The notes beneath the pieces were generated by a model. The model ran no database searches. It was not told the origin of the DNA and saw only the letters and a list, made by a program, of their open reading frames with translations. A stretch of DNA of 64,000 bases from Clavaria fumosa (lineage: Eukaryota > Basidiomycota > Agaricomycetes > Agaricales > Clavariaceae): contig OX637797.1 of NCBI GenBank assembly GCA_951802425.1, positions 124,001-188,000 on the forward strand, written 5' to 3'. Every line of letters starts with the position of its first letter. Position 1 is the stretch's first letter. The translations under genes and the position numbers were made by a program. Below are positions 46,648-56,291 of this stretch, piece by piece.

Positions 46648-47815
46648 TCACTCCGCCCAGTCTGTCTGGTCCGGTTGGACCACAGATCGGAGGATCTGAG
46701 ACACGGATCGGATCGACCGTTCCGTCGCTCCATCTGTCTGCGGATGGAAAGCTGTGGACATCCGCAGCTTGACACCGAGTAGTTGGTGTGTTTCCTGCCA
46801 AAAGGCAGACGTAAATCTCGGATCATGATCGGACACAATCGATCCTGGCAACCCATGCAGTCTCACTACATGGGTTAGGAAGAGCCAGGCTAGCTCTGCT
46901 GCTGTTACCGAAACGGTAACTGGTACTAGGTGTACCAGTGAAGTGAGGTGGCAGATCACCACCCAGAGGTAGTCCGCCTCTTTCGACATAGGAAATGGAC
47001 CTACGAAGTCCATTCCTATTGATTCCCAGGGCCGCCTGGGGATCGGGAGGGTGTGTAGAAGCCCTTGTGGCTTCTGAGGGGAAGTCTTGCTCGTCTGGCA
47101 CGACGAGCAAAACTTATCGATGTCTTTAGACACTGATGGCCACCAGTAGTAACGGCGGACGTAATCCATCGTTATCCGCGACCCCATGTGTCCTAGGACC
47201 GCATGGGCTTCCTGGATTATTCTCCCAGGGATGCTTTCCCCTTCATGAAGGGTACGAGGCATGCAGAGCACCTCGTCTCCCTTTTTATTCTCAGCGAAGA
47301 TCAGGTCATCCCTGATCTTAAAACTGGTGTAGTTTCCCGGTTTCTCCAGAATTATTTTGAACAGGCAATCCTGTTCATAGCCATCACGGATGCTTTGCAG
47401 CATCCTGCTATCCCCCCCTTCCACGCGGGGCCTTAAGGGCATGAGCGTCTCGTCCCTCACCTCCCCGTCCGCTTGGGGCACAGGCGGCGGTTGCTCCTGC
47501 TCGGTCTCCTGGTCCACGGCAGGTGCGCGTACTCGTAGTGCGCGCACCTCCTCCAGGCGTCCGCAGGGCAACTCATCCCCTTCAGGATCAAGGCGAACGT
47601 CCGCCTTCACGTACTTGTGATCCGGATGAATCTCATCTGTCACGTCACTCATATGGTAACGCGAAAGGCCATCCACAACTTTATTGCTCTCGCCTTTAAT
47701 GTAAGTGATGGAGTAGTCAAACCTCTCCATATATTCCATCCACCTGGCCTGCCGGCCAGACAAGCGCGTTTGGTTCCTAAAGAACCCCAGCGCTTCGTGG
47801 TCTGTGACCACATTG
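46648..47815 (-). CDS. RNase H end and integrase core
   Basis: Same frame as RT after a TGA at 47818-47820. Begins INVVTDHEALGFFRNQ (RNase H), SITYIKGESNKVVDGLSRY, an acidic linker, then the integrase zinc finger EAHAVLGHMG...FCSSCQTSK and the catalytic core MDFVGPFPMSK, GSIVSDHDPRF and QTDGATERS (D, D, E). The zinc finger lacks three residues present in the old copy (FCSSCDMCQ), although a CxxC pair remains. Ends at TGA (46648-46650), where the old copy reads arginine. Confidence 0.9.
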
Positions 47816-47817
47816 AT

Positions 47818-49119
47818 TCATCTACCGAGGAGTTTATCCTCCCATTTCTGTAGTGATTCGACAATCGCTAAGGCCTCCCGGTCCCAGGTTTTGTAACTAA
47901 ACTGGGCCGGGCTGAACCTTTTAGACATAAACCCTGCCGGACAGCAGGTTTCCCTTGTCTTTCCCTGGCCATACATGGCCCCTACGCCCGACACTGACGT
48001 GTCGCACACGAGCCAGATTGGCTCCTGTACTGCTGCGTCTACCAGGTGTAATATTGGCATTTTACACACCAATGCCTTAATCATCTCCATGCACTTGTCA
48101 TGGAGTGGTCTCCAGTGAAACATTCGCGTTTCACTACACAGACTAGCCAAAGGGCCAGTGTAAGCGGACAGATCGGGCATGAACTGTCCGATGTACTGTA
48201 CTAATCCGAGGAACCTCTGCACCTCGTTAACACTTGTCGGCGTTTTCCAGTTACGGATTTTATCCACTTTATCCACGGTGACGTGGATTCCTCGGGCATC
48301 TACAATATGCCCTAAGCAATCTACGCTCTTCGCGTATAACAAGCACTTCTTCTTGCTCAAGAAAAGGCTCACACCTTTGAGGGTCTCAAAGACCGTCTTT
48401 AAGTGACGCTCATGGTCCTCCAAGGTCTTGGAGAAGACGAATACATCGTCTAAGTACACATGCACGTACTTTCCCAATTGATGACAAAATATGTGCGTCA
48501 TCAGGCGCTGGAAGGTAGCAGGGGCATTACAATCCCCTATCTGCATCACCTGTGAGAACATGGTGCCCAAGACGGTCGTGAACGCCGTCTTCCACACGTC
48601 CTCAGGCTCTACGCGTACTTGCTCGTACGCATCTGATAGGTCAATCTTTGACCTATACACGGCTCTAGCCACGTCCTGCCTGATCTGGTCCTGATCAGGC
48701 AACGGGGTAATATCCCGTACTGTGTTCGCATTCCGTTTCCGACAGTCTACGACTGTCCGTAGCAGCGGGTTCCAGCTGCTTTTTGGTATGCATAACATAG
48801 GAGCTGCTTGCGATGCCGCTCCTGCCTCCCACCAACCGTTAGTAATATAACGGTTCACTTTCTCAAGGAATTGTTCCTTAAATGCCTCAGCACACCGAGG
48901 CAGGTAATAATTATAGACTTGCTTTTCATCTATTAAGGGTATGCGGTGGTTCACCACCTGAAACGGCGGCGGCCTGGGGGGAACTCCCCCAAAGAGCTCA
49001 GCGTACTGGTTAAACCAGTACTCACGCCTGCCTTCGAGGTAGGCGTCGTCTATCTTTACAGAGGCGTTAGCCTCTCCCCCCTTCCAGGGCTCACCCGCAT
49101 CCCGGGGGCCCGAGTGTAG
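47818..49119 (-). CDS. Reverse transcriptase-RNase H, in frame with Gag-protease
   Basis: The frame is open from 49119, directly after the Gag stop: LHSGPRDAGEPWKGGEANAS, then YLEGRREYWFNQYAELFGGV. RT motifs: VVDCRKRNANTVRDITPLP, SKIDLSDAYEQVRVEPEDVW, CNAPATFQRLMTHIF and VYLDDVFVFSKT (YLDD near 48,455). Then GIHVTVDKVDKIRNWKTPTS, RFLGLVQYIGQFMPD, and RNase H PIWLVCDTSVSGVGAMYGQG with REALAIVES. It has no usable ATG near the start, so synthesis by readthrough from Gag is likely. Ends in a TGA inside RNase H. Confidence 0.92.
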   Translation of the reverse strand, partial: LHSGPRDAGEPWKGGEANASVKIDDAYLEGRREYWFNQYAELFGGVPPRPPPFQVVNHRIPLIDEKQVYNYYLPRCAEAFKEQFLEKVNRYITNGWWEAGAASQAAPMLCIPKSSWNPLLRTVVDCRKRNANTVRDITPLPDQDQIRQDVARAVYRSKIDLSDAYEQVRVEPEDVWKTAFTTVLGTMFSQVMQIGDCNAPATFQRLMTHIFCHQLGKYVHVYLDDVFVFSKTLEDHERHLKTVFETLKGVSLFLSKKKCLLYAKSVDCLGHIVDARGIHVTVDKVDKIRNWKTPTSVNEVQRFLGLVQYIGQFMPDLSAYTGPLASLCSETRMFHWRPLHDKCMEMIKALVCKMPILHLVDAAVQEPIWLVCDTSVSGVGAMYGQGKTRETCCPAGFMSKRFSPAQFSYKTWDREALAIVESLQKWEDKLLGR

Positions 49120-49122
49120 TCA
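49117..49122 (-). promoter_or_regulatory. Candidate stop-codon readthrough signal, UGA CUA
   Basis: Gag-protease ends AAG AGC TGA and the next in-frame codon is CTA, after which pol is open without a shift. UGA-CUA is a known leaky stop context. The same TGA CTA occurs at 31248-31253 in the diverged old copy. Confidence 0.7.
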
Positions 49123-51573
49123 GCTCTTTCGAGCTTCCTTCCTCGGCGCATTCTTAGCCGTTATACGGACGCGTAATGCTTCCGTCTCCTCACTGGGCGA
49201 CATCGCCTGAAGGGTTTTCCCCTTCCCTTCGCCAATCCGGATTGCCCGTCGGTGCACATCCAGTATCACACAGCGGTCATACATGAACGCCGTTCCGACT
49301 ATGATATCATAGTGATCGATGTTCGCTATATCAAAATACTGGTCCTCCACCAGTATTCCTCCCAAATCTACCGCTATGCGGCATCCGCATGTGATCGTCG
49401 ATTGGCTGCCGATACAGCCGAGTTGGATAGGAACTGGATTATCCAGTTGGAAGGTCGGTACCTTCGTCACCCAGGCAAAGTCCGGGCTCATCAGGTCCGG
49501 GGTACTTCCAGAATCGAAAAGCGTATACGCTTTTACACCGTTCACGGTGATGTAGGCCGCGAGGCATTGCCTAGCCTCCCTTGTCACTACCGGGCGTGAT
49601 CCCGTCCGCTCCTTCCAGACGTGTGCCCGAAATGGCCTGTCGTCGACATGGCCGACACGTACTTCTGCTGTGTAGAGGACCTCGTCCTCTTCCAATTCCC
49701 GGATTCCAGCGACCTGGTCGCTTTCTGCCTCCTCCTCGAGCGCTTCAAGGATGAAGAGCTCGTCTGAATCGTACTGGTCCCCGCGACCAGTGTAGTTGTC
49801 TTCCGTGACTTCCTCCAGTAGGGCTTCACCCTCCGGCTCCACGCTTTCAACCGCAGGTGTTTCCGGCGGTTCCTCGGGCTCCTCTTGTAAGGCGTAGTTC
49901 CTTACATTTCCCCTAAAAGCCTCTGGCTTTCGCTGTGACTGAGGGCACACATTCGCGTAGTGCCCTGCTTTCCTGCACATATAGCATGTTAGAGGAGCTT
50001 TCCACTCCTCTCCACCTCGTACCCCAATCTTGGGCACCGCCTTAGGCGGTTCTAGCCGGGGTTTGCTTCCTCCGGTTTGGACGCGGTCGATCCGTGGGGG
50101 AACAGGTTCCCCTGGCCTCCGGTCTGTGTGCGGCCGATACGGCCGCAGTCTCACAAACCTCTGCCCCACAGGCACTCTGCCTGTAGGCGGGTTTCCTTTG
50201 GGACCTGCCTGGTTCCCTACCGAAGGCACTGCCCTCTGCTGCTGGAGGTAGTGGAGGGTCGCTTCCACTTGGCGACTAGCGTTGATAATATCCTCAACCG
50301 AGGATAACTCGACGCTAATCGCTCGAGTTTTGAAGATGGCCTCCACCATCTCGTTAGGCAGTCCATTAAGGAACTGCCTTTTCATCATACTGGCGTCAGG
50401 TGGGGTGAGCATTCTCTCCGCCGCCTGGGCCAATTCGTTCCAGAATCCCAAGGCACCCTTCACCTTTGTAAACTTCACCTGATAGAAGGCATCCACTGCC
50501 TTCTGGGCCGTTACCTCAGTCAGGAACCGCTTAAACATAGCGGTTATCAATTCCTCGAAGGTCCACCTTCGAGGAGCACGGGATAGACCCGTTACTTCTT
50601 GGGTATACCAAGTAGCGGCTATTCCGCTTAAGCGTGACCCCGCTAGCATAACGCGTTGGTGCTCCAACTGCGGGCTGACTACTCTATAGAAGTAGAAGTA
50701 ATTAAGGAGGCCATCGAGCCACCTTTCCCAGACGACGAGGTCGTCTCGTCCGTCATAAAGCTCAGGGGGGTCAATCTTAATCCCCCTAATCTCAGCTATT
50801 GCCTCAGGCAATAGCGAGGTTTTATCTTGTATCATCATGAGGTAGCGATGTAATACATCGCTCTGGTAGTTTGTAGAACTCGGGGACACCTCCCGAGTAA
50901 TCTCCCGCTCCTTCTGGGGTGGTTCCATCCATCCAAACGGGCCCATCCGGCCCGTTGGCTCTCGCTGACCCAGCTGTGGGTAGCGCGACATAAGCCGCGG
51001 CTCCAGCCCCGCTGTTTCTCGAGGGCTGCCGCCCTCCATTCCTGGTTCGCCAGGGGTTTGAGAACCGTCCGCGCGGTTCTCCCTTCGCCACCCTTCCTCG
51101 CGGTCGGCTGGCGCCTGACTCGGTGGGGCAGGCCCCCCTTCGGGTTCCAACGAATCACGGCGTTGCTGCCGTAAGGGAGCTGCTAGCGCGGTTCCCTGCT
51201 CATCTAGCGAGTCCAACACCCGCCTGACGTGGGTAGCCTCCTCACTTAGCCGTTGCCGAATAGTGGCTTGGCGATTTTTCATCGCCCTTACAAGAGCCTC
51301 AAACTCTTCATCCTGGCAGGAAAGTTCCGCCTGAATGTCCGAGAGTCTCTCGGCTACAGCGTTAGCTCGCGCTATCGCTGTGGGCTCATTTCCACTATTG
51401 GAGGGAGCCCGCGAGCTTGACCGCTCTCGCGGCCACCTCTCACGGGTTTCTAAGGGCTCTCTGCCCTTTCCTTTTGAAGGTCCGGCCTTCTCGAACGATG
51501 GCGCCTCGCCAGTGACTTGGCGTGTTGTGGCGCCCTCCTCGTGTCGACAGCGTTTTGGACCTAACGCTGTCAT
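49120..51573 (-). CDS. Gag-aspartyl protease polyprotein (817 residues)
   Basis: N-terminal region rich in Arg, Glu and Pro with a predicted helix (ELSCQDEEFEALVRAMKNRQ), then a capsid-like region at about residues 240-440: WERWLDGLLNYFYFYRVVSP, GIAATWYTQEVTGLSRAPRR, FYQVKFTKVKGALGFWNELA. The zinc knuckle CYMCRKAGHYANVC lies around residue 535. After an acidic linker the protease has YTLFDSGSTPDLMSPDF (DSG) and IIVGTAFMYDRCVILDVHRR. One ATG at 51573 is used here; an overlapping frame upstream (51748-51440) raises the chance of another start. Ends in UGA-CUA, in frame with pol. Confidence 0.9.
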   Translation of the reverse strand: MTALGPKRCRHEEGATTRQVTGEAPSFEKAGPSKGKGREPLETRERWPRERSSSRAPSNSGNEPTAIARANAVAERLSDIQAELSCQDEEFEALVRAMKNRQATIRQRLSEEATHVRRVLDSLDEQGTALAAPLRQQRRDSLEPEGGPAPPSQAPADREEGWRRENRADGSQTPGEPGMEGGSPRETAGLEPRLMSRYPQLGQREPTGRMGPFGWMEPPQKEREITREVSPSSTNYQSDVLHRYLMMIQDKTSLLPEAIAEIRGIKIDPPELYDGRDDLVVWERWLDGLLNYFYFYRVVSPQLEHQRVMLAGSRLSGIAATWYTQEVTGLSRAPRRWTFEELITAMFKRFLTEVTAQKAVDAFYQVKFTKVKGALGFWNELAQAAERMLTPPDASMMKRQFLNGLPNEMVEAIFKTRAISVELSSVEDIINASRQVEATLHYLQQQRAVPSVGNQAGPKGNPPTGRVPVGQRFVRLRPYRPHTDRRPGEPVPPRIDRVQTGGSKPRLEPPKAVPKIGVRGGEEWKAPLTCYMCRKAGHYANVCPQSQRKPEAFRGNVRNYALQEEPEEPPETPAVESVEPEGEALLEEVTEDNYTGRGDQYDSDELFILEALEEEAESDQVAGIRELEEDEVLYTAEVRVGHVDDRPFRAHVWKERTGSRPVVTREARQCLAAYITVNGVKAYTLFDSGSTPDLMSPDFAWVTKVPTFQLDNPVPIQLGCIGSQSTITCGCRIAVDLGGILVEDQYFDIANIDHYDIIVGTAFMYDRCVILDVHRRAIRIGEGKGKTLQAMSPSEETEALRVRITAKNAPRKEARKS

Positions 51574-51786
51574 CAGGGGCCGGTGATGCCACGTCAGCCC
51601 TTAGTGGGGGTTCACTGCTGGGCTCGACAGAGGGTCCTATTCCCTCTGGCTGCGTGACGCCTGTGTCGCACAGAGGTCCTACCAAGGGAGGAGTTTCTCC
51701 TCCCTTCCTGTTGTGCTTCTTCTGCGCGGCTATACGGGTGTAACCCATTTCTAGCCACACTCGTTGTGTTGAAGGTTCAAAAAAGT

Positions 51787-52013
51787 TGTAATACTTTCTA
51801 TCCCTCAAAAGAACCAGACTCAACTGTATATTGAGTATGGTAGCTCTATGTAGAGGGATCTACCCTCTCTGTACAGTCGCGACATGATATATATATAGGC
51901 GAGCGGCCCTCTAGGGGCTGCTGAGGTAAGCATAGCCTAAGCGGCTATGCTAGTAGACTATTATGGTATGTATATTATGTAATAAAAGAATAGAAAAGGC
52001 CTATAGCCTTACA
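51787..52013 (-). repeat. 5' LTR of the 8.9-kb element
   Basis: 227 bp, matching 43081-43308 with about nine substitutions and a 1-bp indel. The internal sequence next to it on the coding strand is ACTTTTTTGAACC; no standard tRNA primer site was recognised. Confidence 0.95.
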
Positions 52014-52018
52014 TTGTC
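52014..52018. repeat. Target-site duplication TTGTC, right copy
   Basis: Identical to 43076-43080. Confidence 0.9.
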
Positions 52019-53131
52019 GCTGGCCAAGGGCTCAGCTGCGGTCATGGTAAATGTAAGGGTGGCACGGGCAGCAGACTTGCAGTTAGCGGGGATCAACGGG
52101 CATGTATTCGAGAAATGCCCTTGACCCATGCAATATAAGCAAAGTCCAGCAGCCTAGTGGAGAGTGGTCTGCAAGGTGTGGATTTCTCCATCTTTCCCTC
52201 CTTCGGCTTCGTTACAGGGGTCGAGGCAGGTTTGGCCGGAGCGGATGTCATGATGGGGTTGGTTACTGGAGTGGGCGCAGGGCGGTTTGAGGATTGGTTG
52301 TTGGCGGGTTTCGCGTTGCGGTCTTTCATCAGGTTTGACAAATTTCCGCACGACGAGTCGCCAGGTCGCTTTCTGTATTGGACGGATGTCAGAAAGCGGC
52401 CTTGTTCTTCCTCGCATTGCCAGTACCGCTGCTCAAAGGCCAAAGCTTGTTGACAGAGTCCGGTGAACTCCTGCTCTCGACTCGTGTATTGAAACTGGTC
52501 TTTGATGCAGTTGGCGAGCCCCTGGTAAAAGGCCTTGGCGAGCACGGTGTCATTGTATCCAGTGTAGGGTGCATGCGAATTGAAGGTGACGATGTATTCT
52601 GTGATGCAGGAATTGTTGGGCATCTTCAAATTATGCAGCACACTCTTCGAAGTCATATGTGGGGGGGGTTTCTGAATACCAGAAATAATTCCATGGTGAA
52701 GTTATCCCAATTGTCCAACATTGTGGGGGGCAGTTGCTGGACAAGGTATGGCATCCACCAGGTATTTGCTTGATCTCGGAGATACAACGTGGCGAATAGA
52801 ACACGATCCCGATCAGTAGCGAATTTCCGTGGCTTCCCCAGAAACCATGTAATGCACTGCAAGATGAACATTGTTAGCCATGCTGGGTCCTTACCCGTGA
52901 AGACGTCGGGCTCCTTGAGTTTGGGGCCGTCGTCTCCAGGTGCTGGGTAGTAGATATAGTATGGCAGACTGGCGGGCAGATTTCCGATGGGTACCACAGG
53001 AGGTACCACCGGTGGAATTCCTTGCGGAATCCCCGGAATCTCGAAAGGTCGTGGCAGCAACTGTGGTGGGAGGCTCGGGGTTGGCAGCAGCAGACATCTT
53101 GACCCTCATGCTGAGGATGGTGGGTTGACAC
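52019..53131 (-). pseudogene. Gag of the older gypsy element hosting the 8.9-kb insertion
   Basis: Minus strand in several frames: start near MSAAANPEPPTTVAATTF, then PPVVPIGNLPASLPYYIYYP, FTGKDPAWLTMFILQC, ATLYLRDQANTWWMPYLVQQ (capsid-like), LKMPNNSCITEYIVTFNSHA, AKAFYQGLANCIKDQ. It ends with the zinc knuckle CLYCMGQGHFSNTC (C-x2-C-x4-H-x4-C) near 52,110-52,150 and TLTFTMTAAEPLAS just before the insertion. Two or more frameshifts. Its protease resumes at 43080-42758. Confidence 0.82.
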
Positions 53132-53187
53132 TGGGTATTGGAAAAGGAAGCACTGGTAGCACTCCAGAGTAGTTAGTTGTGAGTAGT

Positions 53188-54031
53188 GTCATGGTCCTAT
53201 CCAGTCACCTAATCACCTCCAAAACACCTCCAAAACACCTCCAAAGCACCTCCGAAGCATCTCCGGCATCTCCGACACAGTTCCGCCCGAACTCCGCTCC
53301 GCTCCATCTCCGCTCCGGCTCCAACTCCGAAGCTCCGGTCCGGACTTTCGTCAGACTTCGATATCGGTCCTTCGGACCGAATGGACTTTGTTTCTAGCAT
53401 GTTCCTCGGTGCTAGTCCATGGTTAGTAACCATTGGGACGATGCCCACTACCCATGGGAACTTATTCTTGGTCTTACATGTATCACCTATGCCTTCCCAC
53501 TCCTCAGGTGAAATTACTATGTACATTTGATATATTCATGTTTCACAGTCTGCCCTATGCCCTACCCTAGTAGCATATAAACCCCCATGTATCTCCATGA
53601 TCCTCAGTTGGAATATTAATGTTATTTCTGGTCCTTGTCACTTGGTCTGTGTGTTAAGGGACTTCGTCCTCACTGTTCTCAACAGTCCCGACGAGTTCCG
53701 CAAAACTCCGGCGGACTCCGACAGACTCCGGGCGATTTCCCTTCGGACTTCATCCTTCCTTGTCCTGGAAAGCAAAGTACCAGCAAGGTTAAATTGGGAC
53801 ACGTATACACGTGGTGGCACAACCCATAAGTTGAGGCCATAGTCCCACCCCCTTTGACCTCCTTCTAGTCCTTCTAGCTTTTGTGTAGAGGAGAACTCCT
53901 TACGCAACTCCGATCCGGACTCCGACCGGACTCCGCTCCGCTCCGGCTTCGCCTTTGCCACCCTCCTTTTTGGTCTCCTCTACACTACCCCTCCCTACTC
54001 CTGCTTTGAAGCAAAGAATCAGATCTTAACA
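53188..54031 (-). mobile_element. 5' LTR of the older gypsy element
   Basis: Plus strand TGTCATGGTCC...CAGATCTTAACA; on the coding strand it starts TGTTAAGATCTG, about 60-90 bp upstream of the Gag start. It contains blocks of CTCCG/TCCGGA motifs (53,215-53,345; 53,690-53,740; 53,905-53,950) and the 310-bp stretch shared with 25125-25436. Confidence 0.6.
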
Positions 54032-54237
54032 AGTAGGGATAGTGGGGGTAGTACTGGTGTAAGTGTATATCTCAACACAAGAGCAGGGACTGAGGGTCGA
54101 GGTAGTGGAGTAGGGCTTGGAGGCATTGTGGGTGGAGCGGGAGGATACAGGGTTACTGGGACCAAGGGGTTGGAGCTCCCCGAGGAAACCAAACCTGGTC
54201 TGAGCATCATCCCTAACGAAGTGGACACAGAGGCCAG

Positions 54238-54481
54238 GGTCTGGGGACCCGAAGGTTGTTGGTCGGGTGTGTATGGATGGCGAGGGGTCTGGGGACCCGA
54301 AGGTTGTTGGTCGGGTGTGTATGGATGGCAAGGGGTCTGGGGACCCAAAGGTTGTTGGTCGGGTGTGTATGGATGGCAAGGGGTCTGGGGACCCAAAGGT
54401 TGTTGGTCGGGTGTGTATGGATGGCAAGGGGTCTGGGGACCCAAAGGTTGTTGGTCGGGTGTGTATGGATGGCGAGGGGGC
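54238..54481. repeat. 48-bp minisatellite, five units
   Basis: Unit built around GGGGACCCGAAGGTTGTTGG and GTGTGTATGGATGGC. Five tandem copies; inner copies have AAAGG where the outer ones have GAAGG. Both strands stay open: plus GCWSGVYGWRGVWGPE, minus HPYTPDQQPLGPQTPC. The minus-strand frame runs on into a Pro-rich stretch (54501-54019), but no gene structure supports it. Confidence 0.95.
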
Positions 54482-55323
54482 CTGAGGTGGCACTGTTTCA
54501 TCCCGATGGGACCTCAAGCGCATCCTCGGCAGGTTGGGTTGGGGTGTCTTTGGCACAGCATACGACATACTGTCAAGAGTAGGTCAATTCCACCAAAATA
54601 CAAGTGTAAATGACAGTGAGGGATGGTGTAGCAGTAATTCTGATGGTGAGAGGGAATTCTGCATGCAAGCTGCATTGGCAGGAAGAGGCGCAGATACAAC
54701 AGGAGGAGGTGGGAGGTAGCAGAACAACATAAGGGGGGGTTTTGACCTGGAGACCACATGAGAGGGTGGCCACTATGTGATGCCCAGTCCAGTACCTGAG
54801 GCAGCTCTCGACAGCGATCCTTGTGCATAAGCGGGTAATCAAGTTTATGTTGTATGCTGTAGTAACTACTACAACCTTGGGGTTTATATAGTAAGTGGTA
54901 TCTAAAATAGGATAGCGTAGGAGAAAATCTGCAAAGAAGAAGTTATAAAACAAAGACCAAGGAATTGCCCAGAAACATGTTTCAGCCACAGTATCCAAAT
55001 CCCCAAATCTAATATTGTTAAGGGACCTTCATTAACTCATCTGGTGACCACCCTGCAAGTCCTAAACTGACTCCACTTGTTTCCCAAGTTTCCTGATGTC
55101 AGCTGAACAATGGCGAAGCATGCGGAGTATGTTAGAATTTCGACCCACGCATGGTATTGCTGATTGTCGATTTGGGACAGCAGTCGGGCGGCGGAATTAC
55201 ATCGGGAGTAGTCATGGTGTGTGCAGGTGCGTCAGGCGGCCCATTGTGGGGTGTGTTGGGTTGTGACACCTGCCTGATATGTAAACCTACCAAATTCTCC
55301 TTAATTTAGAGTTCTTAAATGGT
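54482..55323. other. Non-coding stretch
   Basis: No gene recognised; short open frames lack domains. Confidence 0.35.
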
Positions 55324-55673
55324 ATGTTAGGATTACTAGTTAAGGGGCTATGTTGAATCTTTCCAAATGTAGTAGATATGCAAATTTGAGTATAAATAGC
55401 TGACAGAACCTCACGTTGCAGGCATCATTACATACCCACTTATCGATTACACCATCCCCCAAGAGGATTAAGCCTATGTCTAGCCCAGCAAGGAGCTAAG
55501 GACAAATTTAGTTAAACTAAGGACTAAATCTAGTTGAACTAAATCTAGTAATTGCTGACTAAGGACTTAGTCTGGTCAAGTGATCTGGGTACCCAAGGGT
55601 ACCCAGGCTTTGATCGAGCCGCCCTATGCCGACTCCCTCGGCACGGTAAGTATTGAGCAAGTTACAGATATCT
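55324..55673 (+). mobile_element. Putative short LTR (TGTTAGGATTACTAG...CAAGTTACA)
   Basis: A TG...CA-bounded stretch with a TATAAATAG box near 55,391 and repeated CTAAGGAC / AAATCTAGT motifs at 55,495-55,575. No second copy found here, so the call rests on structure only. Confidence 0.35.
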
Positions 55674-55799
55674 TGGTATAGGGTACAAGCTGTTCTACTG
55701 TACAATGGCTAAGCCCATGGGATGTTGTGACTTAGGTTACTAACTAATAATAATATCTGCCCAAAGCAATGCCTTGCTAGCAGTGTTGGTTTCAATACT

Positions 55800-56173
55800 G
55801 TTAGCAGGAAGGTATGGAACTGGAGGGTCTACTAGTCCTGTAGGCCAACTGCATAAGGAATTGAGGACCTGTCTGAGTCATCCTGATTCTCAGTGACTCA
55901 TTTCTGACTGCACCCAGTACCAGATCCATAACAGATGTGCAATGGGGTTCAGGTGGTAGGTATGCATAAGGTGTGTTAGGGAAGGGCATTGCAAGTACAG
56001 CCTGGTGGTTGTGAGTGTCATGTAAGAGCAGGGAAGGTCGGAGAGGCTTCTGGAAGGGGACTGCAGGTTCCAGAAGTGTGTAAAGGGGCTCGCAAGGTTG
56101 TAGAAGGCTGTTGGGAGGTTCATAAGTGTCAGTAGAGTCTGCTTGGGTAAGGGAAAATGAATGGGTCCTGACA
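55800..56173 (-). mobile_element. LTR fragment related to 6863-8202
   Basis: On the minus strand it begins TGTCAGGACCCATTCATTTT at 56173 and follows the start of the 6863 LTR (TTACCCAAGC...GAC, CTTCTGGAA, ACACTT), diverging further on. The inner end is not clear. Confidence 0.55.
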
Positions 56174-56194
56174 GGCCACTCACATATATGTACT

Positions 56195-56291
56195 GTGTCA
56201 TAACTGTACAGAGGGGTGGATCCCTCTACATAGAACTACTAGCTCAATATACCATTGAGTCCAGTTCATTTGAGGGATAGAAAGTATTACA
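56195..56291 (+). mobile_element. Partial LTR of the 43-kb gypsy family
   Basis: About 97 bp matching the last part of the family LTR (ACTGTACAGAGG, CAATATACCATTGAGTCCAG, GAGGGATAGAAAGTATTACA). Confidence 0.8.

Larger units (their letters stand above)
43081..52013 (-). mobile_element. Near-complete Ty3/gypsy retrotransposon with a third ORF (8,933 bp)
   Basis: LTRs at 43081-43308 and 51787-52013, a polypurine tract at 43309-43319 and a TTGTC target duplication. Coding order on the minus strand: Gag-protease (51573-49120), RT-RNase H (49119-47818), RNase H end-integrase (47815-46648), integrase tail with chromodomain-like end (46645-45979), third ORF (45761-43605). The LTRs differ at roughly nine or ten places, mostly transitions, so insertion is not very recent, yet most frames are intact and CpG is still abundant. 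Inserted in the gag-protease junction of an older gypsy element on the same strand. A decayed relative is at 28985-37113. Confidence 0.95.

Noticed and set aside
43798..51586. Plus-strand open frames across the 8.9-kb element, e.g. 43798-44547 and 45321-45851
   Set aside because: They lie antisense to well-supported Gag, Pol and third-ORF genes and show no domain.
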